Source: Gammaproteobacteria bacterium (lineage in GTDB: Bacteria > Pseudomonadota > Gammaproteobacteria > Chromatiales > Chromatiaceae). From it: DNA of 64,000 nucleotides. The notes beneath the pieces are model-generated. The model had not been told where the DNA came from, searched no databases, and was given only the letters and a program-made list of their open reading frames with translations. Of this stretch, positions 33,226-40,189 are shown in pieces (position 1 is the first letter of the stretch; every line of letters starts with the position of its first letter). Location: assembly GCA_011389885.1 (NCBI GenBank), contig JAABTK010000018.1:1-64000 (forward strand). Direction: 5' to 3'. A program made the translations under genes and the position numbers.

Positions 33226-33789
33226 TCAGGCGTGGCCGGCCTCGCCGCTAAGCAGATCGATGTCCACGCCCAGGTGGCGGGCCGCGGCGTGCCAGCGTTC
33301 GCCGCTGGCGTAGTGGAATAAGATGCCGCTGTTGGCGGGGCCGCTGAGCCAGGCGTTGGCCGAGATTTCCGCCTCCAGTTGGCCGGCGCCCCAGCCCGCA
33401 TAGCCGAGGGCGATGAGCGAAGACGGCGGGCCTTCGCCCACGGCGATGGCCTCCAGGATGTCCTTGGAGGTGGTGACGCTGATCTCCGGGGTGATCTCCA
33501 GGGTGGAGGCCCAGTGGTGGCCGCCGTCGTGCAGCACGAAGCCGCGATCGGTCTGCACCGGGCCGCCGTTGTAGATCTTGGCGCGGGCGATTTGGGCGGT
33601 CTTGGGGGCGATTTCCATCTGCTCCAGGATGTCGCCCAGGTGCAGCTCCAGCGGGCGATTGATCACGATGCCCATGGCGCCGTGCTCGCTGTGCTCACAG
33701 ATATAGGTCACCGAGCGCGCGAAGTTGGGATCATGCAACATCGGCATCGCGATCAGGAAGTGGTCGGTGAGATTGGATCCGGTTGTCAT
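33226..33789 (-). CDS. algH: AlgH/YqgE family protein (UPF0301)
   Basis: A 187-residue protein. It has NLTDHFLIAMPMLHDPNFAR, YICEHSEHGAMGIVINRPLE, YNGGPVQTDRGFVLHDGG and ALGYAGWGAGQLEAEISANA, all core UPF0301 motifs. It was named for an alginate effect in Pseudomonas; the molecular role is unknown. The start is ATG 33789, giving the conserved N-terminus. It lies 18 bp before ruvX. Confidence 0.94.
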   Translation of the reverse strand: MTTGSNLTDHFLIAMPMLHDPNFARSVTYICEHSEHGAMGIVINRPLELHLGDILEQMEIAPKTAQIARAKIYNGGPVQTDRGFVLHDGGHHWASTLEITPEISVTTSKDILEAIAVGEGPPSSLIALGYAGWGAGQLEAEISANAWLSGPANSGILFHYASGERWHAAARHLGVDIDLLSGEAGHA

Positions 33790-33845
33790 GCCTATAGTAT
33801 CCGGCGACGGGGCCGAGGCTGCAACCGCTGCGGCGCAAATTCGGC

Positions 33846-34964
33846 TCATTTGGAGAATAATTGATTGCTTGGCAGGAACTGCCAGGTGCGGGTGATGTGC
33901 AGCAGATCGGTTTCATCGCGAATGGAGTCCGGGAACGGGGCATAGGGGGCGGCCAGGCGCACGATCCGCTTGGCGGCCTCGTCGAGCACGCGGTGGCCCG
34001 AGGACTTGCGCACCTCGATGTGGTGGATGCCGCCGTCGGGCTTGAGCGCTACGTCCAGGATCAGGCTGCCGTAGAGCCTTTGGCGGCGGGCGTCGTCGGG
34101 GTAGTTGAGGTTGCCGATGCGCTCGACCTTTTTGCGCCAGGATTCCATGTAGCTGGCGTATTTGTACTCCGTGGTGCGGGCGCTGATGAACTTGCGCCGG
34201 GGGCGGTTGGCGTAGGCCTGCATCTTGCGGTCGAGTTCGGCCGTCAGGCGGTCGATCTCGGCATTGGTTTGGGCCAGGATCGAGGCCGCCGAGGGCCGTT
34301 TTTGCGGTTGCGCCGGGGCCGGTTTTGGCGGTTTCTCATCGGGGACCGCCTTGGGCTCGGGCACGGGCTTAGGCGCGGGCGTCTCCGGCTCCGCGGCCTT
34401 TTGCGTCAGCACCGGCCTTTCCTCCGGGGCCGGCGGTTTCGGGGTTGGCTCGGGTTCCGGTTCGGGTTCCGGCTCGGGCTCGGGAGGCGTTTGCGGTTCC
34501 GGTTCCGGTTCCGGTTCCGGTTCCGGTTCCGGTTCCGGTTCCGGGGTCGGCCGGGGTTCGGCGGCTTCTTCCGTCACGGGCTCGGGTTCCAGGACCGCCT
34601 CTACTGCGGCTTCCGGCGTGACCCCCGGCGTGGGCAGGCTGGGCATCGGGTCCGGCGTGGGCGGGGTTTCCGCTGGCACGGGTTGGGCCTGCGGCTCCGG
34701 TTTTACCGTGCTGGTGCGAATCTTTTCTTCTTGGTTGCCGCCGCCTTCCTGGTTGATTTGGGACAGGAAATCCGCCTCTTCCGGGGCCTTGTCCGGCTGC
34801 GGATTCCGCACCAGGGTGATGTCGAGCACATGGTCCGGCGGCGGCTCGGGTTTGAACGGGTCGATATTGAAACTGAGCCCGAAAATGACCACGCCATGCA
34901 GGCAGCCGACCAGGAATAGCGCCAGGCCCAGGCGGTCGGCGGAACTGACCAACGACTCGCTCAT
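33846..34964 (-). CDS. tonB: TonB-like energy transducer with long Pro-Glu spacer
   Basis: A 372-residue protein. It has one N-terminal membrane helix (LGLALFLVGCLHGVVIFGLS), then a long periplasmic Pro/Glu-rich stretch. The C-terminal TonB domain reads NYPDDARRQRLYGSLILDVA, then IEVRKSSGHRVLDEAAKRIV. It should deliver proton-motive energy from ExbBD to outer-membrane receptors. The spacer includes runs of alternating Pro-Glu encoded by a GGTTCC/GGTTCG hexamer repeat (about 34497-34545 on the plus strand), which may vary in length. It overlaps apbE by four bases. ATG 34964 (MSESLVSSADR) is chosen over the longer open frame, which is antisense-like. Confidence 0.9.
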   Translation of the reverse strand: MSESLVSSADRLGLALFLVGCLHGVVIFGLSFNIDPFKPEPPPDHVLDITLVRNPQPDKAPEEADFLSQINQEGGGNQEEKIRTSTVKPEPQAQPVPAETPPTPDPMPSLPTPGVTPEAAVEAVLEPEPVTEEAAEPRPTPEPEPEPEPEPEPEPEPQTPPEPEPEPEPEPEPTPKPPAPEERPVLTQKAAEPETPAPKPVPEPKAVPDEKPPKPAPAQPQKRPSAASILAQTNAEIDRLTAELDRKMQAYANRPRRKFISARTTEYKYASYMESWRKKVERIGNLNYPDDARRQRLYGSLILDVALKPDGGIHHIEVRKSSGHRVLDEAAKRIVRLAAPYAPFPDSIRDETDLLHITRTWQFLPSNQLFSK

Positions 34965-36019
34965 GGATGGCGAGGCGCTTCGGCGGCCGGCAGCGGCGGG
35001 CTGATCTGCACCGGCCCGGGATGCGCCAGCAGTTCGATCCGCTCGGCCATGGCCGGGGTCATCTGGATGGCGCCTTGGTCGTCTACCAACAACACATAGC
35101 GGATGCCCATGCGCGCGGCCAGGGCGTGCCAGCCGTCGGGGCCGGCGATGAACAGGGCGGTGGCGGCGGCGTCCGCGGTGGTGGCGTCGGCGTGCAGCAC
35201 GGTCACCGACAGGCTGCCGCGTGCGGGGTAGCCGGTGCGGGGGTCGATGATGTGGTGGTAGCGCCGGCCCTGGTGCTCGAATTTGCGCTCGTAATCGCCC
35301 GAGGTGAAGACGGCCTCGTCGCCGGAAACCGCGATAATGCCGAGCGCGCCCGCGCCGGCGGGGCGGCGGATGGCGATGCGCCAAGGGCGGTCCCCGCGCG
35401 AGCCAATGGCGCGCAGGTCGCCGCCGGCGTTCAAAATGGCGTTTTCAATGCCCATTTCGCGTAAATGTTCGATCGCCAAATCGATCCCGTAGCCCTTGCC
35501 GAGGGCCCCGAAGTCGAGTTTCAGCCGCGGGTTGGCGCCGCGCAGGAAGATCCCGTCGGTTTCGATGTCAGCCATGCTAGGCAGTTGTTGCACAAAGGCC
35601 TGAATCCGGTCGTCGTCGGGGGGCGTCCACTGGCTGGGGTCGTCGCGATGAAAGCCCCAAAGGTCCACCAGGCCGCCGATGGCGGGATTGAACAGGCCGT
35701 CGGAGCGGGCGGACAGCTCCTGGCCGAGGCCAATCAGCGCCAGCACCGAAGGCGGGGCGGCGAACCGCTCGCCGCTGGGCAGCAGCCGGTTGACCCGTCC
35801 CAGGGGGCCGGGATCCCAGGCGTGCCACAGGTGATGCATGGTTTGGAAGTCCTGTTCGATGGCCGTCGCCGCGGCCTCCGCCTGCGCCCGGGGCGCGCCG
35901 GAGATGCTCAGGTCCACCAAGGTCCCGAAGGCCAGGAAACGGGTCTCGAACACCGGCTCTTCGGCGCCGCAGCCGGCCAGCAGCAGCGCCATCCAGAATA
36001 ACCCCTGCCAGCGTTTCAT
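34961..36019 (-). CDS. apbE: FAD:protein FMN transferase, lipoprotein
   Basis: A 352-residue periplasmic flavin transferase that attaches FMN to Thr residues of proteins such as NqrB/C and RnfD/G. A lipoprotein signal ends in LLAGC (lipobox). Family motifs are LKLDFGALGKGYGIDLA, NAGGDLRAIG, HHIIDPRTGYPA and DATTADAAATALF (metal-binding D-x-x-x-A-D). It is inserted between gshB and tonB, with four-base overlaps on both sides. ApbE is not usually part of this conserved block, so its targets (Rnf/Nqr) must be elsewhere. Confidence 0.93.
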   Translation of the reverse strand: MKRWQGLFWMALLLAGCGAEEPVFETRFLAFGTLVDLSISGAPRAQAEAAATAIEQDFQTMHHLWHAWDPGPLGRVNRLLPSGERFAAPPSVLALIGLGQELSARSDGLFNPAIGGLVDLWGFHRDDPSQWTPPDDDRIQAFVQQLPSMADIETDGIFLRGANPRLKLDFGALGKGYGIDLAIEHLREMGIENAILNAGGDLRAIGSRGDRPWRIAIRRPAGAGALGIIAVSGDEAVFTSGDYERKFEHQGRRYHHIIDPRTGYPARGSLSVTVLHADATTADAAATALFIAGPDGWHALAARMGIRYVLLVDDQGAIQMTPAMAERIELLAHPGPVQISPPLPAAEAPRHP

Positions 36020-36966
36020 GGTGCGAGCCTCTCTGCGATGCAGTCCATCAGCTGACCGGCGATGTTGAGCCCGAAGGCGGTGTCGAGTTCCCGGATGCAG
36101 GTGGGGCTGGTGATGTTGATCTCGGTGAGGCGGTCGCCGATGACGTCCAGGCCGGCGAACAGCACCCCGCGTTGGCGCAGCGTCGGCCCCACCTGGGCGG
36201 CGATCCAGCGATCACGCTCGCTCAAGGCCACGCCCTCGCCGCGACCGCCGGCGGCCAGGTTGCCGCGCAGCTCGCCGCTTTGCGGAATGCGGGCCAGCGC
36301 ATAGGGCACGGGTTCGCCGTCGATCATCAGAATCCGCTTGTCGCCGGCGCTGATTGCGGGCAAAAACCGTTGCGCCATGGCGTAGCAACCGCCGTGGGCG
36401 GTAAGGTTTTCCAGGATCACGCTGGTGTTGGGGTCGCCGCGGCTGATGCGAAAGACCGAGGCCCCGCCCATCCCCTCCAGGGGCTTGACCACGATGTCGC
36501 CATGCTCTTCCAGGAAGCCCCTGAAGCGGCCCATATCGCGCGTCACCAGGGTCGGCGGGCAGCAGTCCGGGAACCAGGCGGCGAATAGCTTTTCGTTGGC
36601 GTCGCGCAGGGTCTGGGGGCGGTTGACCACCAGCACGCCGCGGCGTTCCGCCATTTCCAGCAGGTGGGTGGTGAATATATACTCCATGTCGAAGGGCGGA
36701 TCCTTGCGCATCAGCACCGCATCCGCCTGGTGCAGCGGGGCCTCGCGCTCGCCGGTGACGCGGAACCAGTCGCGGCGGCGGTCCGCCACCTCCAGCGACC
36801 GAAAACGGGCCATCACCACCCCGTCGCGCAGCCACAGGTCCTGTTGCAGCAGGTAGCTCAGCGCCCAGCCGCGGCGCTGGATCTCCAGCATCATCGCGAA
36901 GGTGCTGTCTTTGTAGACGGCGATGTCCTCGATGGGATCCATCACCACAGTGACCGAAGGCTTCAT
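36016..36966 (-). CDS. gshB: Glutathione synthetase
   Basis: A 316-residue ATP-grasp enzyme adding glycine to gamma-glutamylcysteine. Family motifs are VVMDPIEDIAVYKDSTFAMM, MRKDPPFDMEYIF, NRPQTLRDANEKLFA, IVVKPLEGMGGASVF and RGNLAAGGRG, ending in NITSPTCIREL. It is the first gene of the minus-strand block running to pyrK. The 240 bp upstream, shared with a divergent secreted-protein gene, should hold its promoter; I cannot fix the boxes. Confidence 0.95.
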   Translation of the reverse strand: MKPSVTVVMDPIEDIAVYKDSTFAMMLEIQRRGWALSYLLQQDLWLRDGVVMARFRSLEVADRRRDWFRVTGEREAPLHQADAVLMRKDPPFDMEYIFTTHLLEMAERRGVLVVNRPQTLRDANEKLFAAWFPDCCPPTLVTRDMGRFRGFLEEHGDIVVKPLEGMGGASVFRISRGDPNTSVILENLTAHGGCYAMAQRFLPAISAGDKRILMIDGEPVPYALARIPQSGELRGNLAAGGRGEGVALSERDRWIAAQVGPTLRQRGVLFAGLDVIGDRLTEINITSPTCIRELDTAFGLNIAGQLMDCIAERLAP

Positions 36967-37209
36967 AAAATTGTCAAAATGCTTTAGGTTTTCGGGTTAC
37001 CATAGGGCTTGCCACGGCCCGGAAGCGGCGGCGAGGCGCTAAATTGTTGCAGCAACCTGCGGCAATTGCTATGGTTTAGCGAAAAAGTATCAGCCACAGG
37101 GGCGTTTATTACAATAACTAGAACCGATTTGTGAGCTGCCGCCGGTACTTGGCGTCGGGTCAAACAGGCTCGAAAGCGGCGCGGCTATCCACCTTGCGGG
37201 GGGTTGACC

Positions 37210-37593
37210 ATGATCAAAGGCTATCGTGCCGTGCCTGAGAGGGCGCGGATCGGAGCAGGGGGAGTCCTAGGGAGTTTGATGGTCGTAGGCTTAGCTGCGG
37301 GGTTCGCCCCGGCCGCGGTCGCCGACGCGTATCTCGACATGATCGAGGCGGAAACCGAGAAAATCGCCGGTCCCTTGCCCACCGTCGTGGACGGCGAGGC
37401 GGGCGCGGAGAGCGAGGAAGATGCCGGGTTTCAGGAATTCCTGGCGTATCTTAAGGAAGAGTCGCTCGGCAGCTACACCTTCTTCGAGAAATTGACGCCG
37501 GCGCAGCGTAGCGAGGTCTTCGAGCGCCACAAACAGGGCGCGTCGCTGGAGCAGATCCGCGAGATCATCATGGAGCGTTTTCTTAAACGCTGA
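37210..37593 (+). CDS. Small secreted protein of unknown function
   Basis: A 127-residue protein from ATG 37210 (a TTG two codons upstream is possible). The N-terminus has a cleavable signal peptide: RIGAGGVLGSLMVVGLAAGF then APAAVADAY. The mature part opens YLDMIEAETEKIAG, has an acidic linker, then a conserved-looking module SLGSYTFFEKLTPAQRSEVF and EQIREIIMERFLKR. I recall similar short exported proteins with a YxFFxxL...IRxxI pattern in sulfur-oxidising gammaproteobacteria, but no function. It lies 91 bp upstream of a periplasmic rhodanese and ahead of the Pil-Chp cluster, so a shared periplasmic role is conceivable. Confidence 0.7.
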   Translation: MIKGYRAVPERARIGAGGVLGSLMVVGLAAGFAPAAVADAYLDMIEAETEKIAGPLPTVVDGEAGAESEEDAGFQEFLAYLKEESLGSYTFFEKLTPAQRSEVFERHKQGASLEQIREIIMERFLKR

Positions 37594-37684
37594 GGCCGAG
37601 CCGCTCGGCGCCGCTGCCTGATCGGCGTCCGGGCGGGTTCGGGCGCCTCAGTGCGATCAAGATAGAACTGCAAGAGGTTGGGTG

Positions 37685-38413
37685 ATGAGAAATTGTGTGG
37701 GGATGATTTTGGGGCTCGCATGCCTGATGCAGCCGGTTTGGGCCGAGGAGGTGAAGGTCGGCGAGGCGGACAGTGAGTTCGCCGTCAAACTCACCGAGGA
37801 CACGGACTACCTGCATGTGGTTCATCAGGGCAAGTCGGTGAAGGTCCAGCGGGTGCAGGATCCGAACTACGAACTCCGCGGCTACTTTGCCAAAACGGGG
37901 CGCAAATGCCCCCCGTTCTGCCTCCAGCCGATGCATGCGGATCCCGCGGTGACGAGCGTGGGCGAGGTGGAGGTGCTTGAGTTCATGGAGAACGAGCTGC
38001 GCGATGGCCAGGGCTTCCTGATCGATGCCCGCACCCCGAGCTGGTTTCAAAAGGGTACAATCCCGGGCTCCATCAACATGCCCTTCACGGTCCTGAGCAA
38101 GGGCGAAGACGACCCGGAAATGGCCGCGGCGCTGGAGCAATTCGGCGCCAAACGGCGGGGTCCGGTGGGTGCGATGACCAAAACCCTGGAAGGCTGGGGG
38201 CTGTTCGAGGCGGAGCAAAAGACCGCCGCCTGGGACTTCACCGAGGCCAAGCAGCTCCTGCTGTGGTGCAACGGCCCGGCCTGCGGCCAATCGCCGCGGG
38301 CGGTGCGCGGGCTGCTTGAGGTCGGCTATCCGGCCGACAAGCTGTTCTACTACCGCGGCGGCATGCAGATTTGGCAGTTGTTCGGGCTGACGACGGTGAT
38401 CCCGGATGCCTGA
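37685..38413 (+). CDS. Periplasmic rhodanese-domain protein
   Basis: A 242-residue exported protein. The signal peptide is MRNCVGMILGLACLMQPVWA. The N-terminal part (about residues 25-90) carries KCPPFCLQPMH, a two-Cys motif. The rhodanese domain begins LIDARTPSWFQKGTIPGSIN. The active-site loop is LLLWCNGPACGQSPRAVRGL, with Cys as the likely persulfide carrier and a second Cys four residues later. Such proteins handle sulfane sulfur or redox thiols in the periplasm. A GTG at 37682 could also start translation. A hairpin with a T-rich tail follows at 38489. Confidence 0.85.
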   Translation: MRNCVGMILGLACLMQPVWAEEVKVGEADSEFAVKLTEDTDYLHVVHQGKSVKVQRVQDPNYELRGYFAKTGRKCPPFCLQPMHADPAVTSVGEVEVLEFMENELRDGQGFLIDARTPSWFQKGTIPGSINMPFTVLSKGEDDPEMAAALEQFGAKRRGPVGAMTKTLEGWGLFEAEQKTAAWDFTEAKQLLLWCNGPACGQSPRAVRGLLEVGYPADKLFYYRGGMQIWQLFGLTTVIPDA

Positions 38414-38488
38414 GCGGGCCTCGGCCTCGGCGCAGCGCGGTCCGGGCTTGAAGTCAGGACGCCGGCGGTGAAACCTAAGCGAATTCGA

Positions 38489-38510
38489 CCCCTTGCGGGG
38501 CGTTTTCTTT
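38489..38510 (+). terminator. Probable intrinsic terminator after the rhodanese gene
   Basis: CCCC-TTGC-GGGG followed by CGTTTTCTTT. The short four-base stem makes it moderate. It separates the rhodanese gene from pilG. Confidence 0.55.
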
Positions 38511-38568
38511 CCGCAAGACAAGATCCTGGCGGTGGTTCGGGCCTGTGACGAAAAGCCCGAATCAGCAA

Positions 38569-38606
38569 TAGTTTGGCATCAGTAGTTGAAGTCGAATGCC
38601 AAACTA
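38569..38606. promoter_or_regulatory. Inverted repeat upstream of pilG
   Basis: TAGTTTGGCAT, a 16-base spacer, then ATGCCAAACTA: an 11-bp perfect inverted repeat 65 bp before the pilG start. It could be an operator for the pil-chp operon or an mRNA leader hairpin. No T-tract follows. Confidence 0.5.
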
Positions 38607-38670
38607 GTGTACAAACGGGCAATTGTCTTACGAAAAACGTTATCCAGGAAAGATTTTAGAGTGAGCGGTA

Positions 38671-39072
38671 ATGAGCGGTGAACCCGAAACCGACATCTCG
38701 GGGCTGAAGATCATGGTCATCGACGACAGTAAGACGATCCGCAGAACTGCGGAGAGCTTGCTGAAGAAGGCCGGGTGTGAAGTCATCACGGCCACTGATG
38801 GGTTTGAGGCCTTGTCTCTCATCGCGGATACCCATCCTGACGTGATCTTCGTGGACATCATGATGCCCCGTCTGGATGGTTACCAGACCTGCGCCCTGAT
38901 CAAGAACAACGACGAGTTCAGAGGCACTCCGGTGATTATGCTCTCGAGTAAAGACGGCCTGTTCGACAAGGCTCGGGGCCGGATTGTGGGCTCGGAGCAG
39001 TACCTGACCAAGCCCTTTACGCGCGAAGAGCTGCTCGGAGCGATCAAGAAGCATACCTCGAAGGCGACCTGA
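38671..39072 (+). CDS. pilG: PilG twitching-motility response regulator
   Basis: A 133-residue stand-alone receiver. It has VIDDSKTIRRTAESLLKKAG, phosphorylation Asp in VIFVDIMMPRLDGYQT, and YLTKPFTREELL. In Pseudomonas PilG stimulates pilus extension downstream of ChpA. It is the first of pilG-pilH-pilI-pilJ-chpA-chpC, all on one strand. Confidence 0.94.
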   Translation: MSGEPETDISGLKIMVIDDSKTIRRTAESLLKKAGCEVITATDGFEALSLIADTHPDVIFVDIMMPRLDGYQTCALIKNNDEFRGTPVIMLSSKDGLFDKARGRIVGSEQYLTKPFTREELLGAIKKHTSKAT

Positions 39073-39139
39073 GCGGGTGAGCCGAGGGCTTGCGAGAAGA
39101 CAATCCTAGAACACCCAAAATTAGACAAGCGAGACGAAG

Positions 39140-39520
39140 ATGAAAGGTCAGTTGAACGAAGTTTCGATCCTCATCGTGGACGACTCCCCGACCGAGGTCC
39201 ACATCCTGCGGGGGGTGTTGGAGAAGGCGGGTTGCACCGTGTTCACGGCCGAAAGCGGGGAGGAGGGTGTCGAAGAGGCCAAGCGCCTGAAGCCGGACCT
39301 GATCCTGATGGATGTGGTGATGCCGGGGCTCAACGGCTTCCAGGCCACCCGCCAGCTGAGCCGAGACGACGAAACCGCGAGCATCCCGGTGATCCTGGTG
39401 ACCACCAAGGATCAGGAAACCGATCGCGCCTGGGGGCTGCGCCAGGGCGCCAAGGAGTACATCGTTAAGCCGGTGTCGGCGGACGAGTTAATGAATAAAG
39501 TCAAGGCCTTGTTGGACTGA
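39140..39520 (+). CDS. pilH: PilH twitching-motility response regulator
   Basis: A 126-residue single-domain receiver: LIVDDSPTEVHILRGVLEKA, LILMDVVMPGLNGFQATRQL and YIVKPVSADELM. PilH counteracts PilG, either promoting retraction or acting as a phosphate sink. The order after pilG supports the name. Confidence 0.94.
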   Translation: MKGQLNEVSILIVDDSPTEVHILRGVLEKAGCTVFTAESGEEGVEEAKRLKPDLILMDVVMPGLNGFQATRQLSRDDETASIPVILVTTKDQETDRAWGLRQGAKEYIVKPVSADELMNKVKALLD

Positions 39521-39559
39521 GCCGGGTCGGTCGGGGCATCCACAGCGGACTAAGGGCGA

Positions 39560-40105
39560 ATGGCCGATACCGAGTCGAAGAAGCTGATCCTGCTGCTGCG
39601 CGAGATCGAGGAGCGCTGCCGTAAGCACGCCCGCGGTCTGCCGCAACAGGAAGAGCCGATCCAGTTTTGGGAAGGCCTGTTATTCACCGTCGCGGGTTCG
39701 CAGTGGGTGACTTCAATGACCGACGTGAAGGAGATCCTGAGCCTGCCGGCCGCCATTACCGCAGTGCCGGGCACGCAAATCTGGGTGCGCGGGGTGGCCA
39801 ATATCCGCGGCAACCTGATGCCGATCATCGATCTGCAGGTCTACCTCGGCGGCCAAAGGGTCAAGTCGGGACGGCGCACGCGGATGCTGGTGATCGATCA
39901 CGACGGGGTGTTCGCCGGCCTCCTGGTGGAAGGGGTGCAGGGGATCAAATACTTTCCGGAGGAATTCCGGACCGCCGCCAAGGGCGTTGCGGGCGCCGTA
40001 GGCGAATACGTCGAAAGCTCATTCGTGCTTGAAGGCAAAAGCTGGCCGGTGTTCAGCATGCGCAGATTGGCGGCGAGCGACACCTTTTTGATGGCAGCGG
40101 CCTGA
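39560..40105 (+). CDS. pilI: PilI, CheW-like adaptor
   Basis: A 181-residue CheW-domain protein coupling the PilJ receptor to ChpA. Conserved features are WVTSMTDVKEILSLPAAITA, VRGVANIRGNLMPIIDLQVY (the N-x-R-G-x-x-x-P-x-x-D core) and VEGVQGIKYFPEEF. It lies between pilH and pilJ. Confidence 0.93.
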   Translation: MADTESKKLILLLREIEERCRKHARGLPQQEEPIQFWEGLLFTVAGSQWVTSMTDVKEILSLPAAITAVPGTQIWVRGVANIRGNLMPIIDLQVYLGGQRVKSGRRTRMLVIDHDGVFAGLLVEGVQGIKYFPEEFRTAAKGVAGAVGEYVESSFVLEGKSWPVFSMRRLAASDTFLMAAA

Positions 40106-40189
40106 GCGGCGTTGCCCGGCTGCGAAGTCCGAGGAGCGGGCCATGGCAAAGCGTTGGGAAGAAGGTTCTCATTCTGGAGATCTGTGTAG

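Noticed and set aside
33846-35384. A 512-codon version of tonB starting far upstream
   Set aside because: The extra N-terminal part is Arg/Pro-rich shadow sequence opposite apbE. The conserved membrane helix follows directly after ATG 34964.
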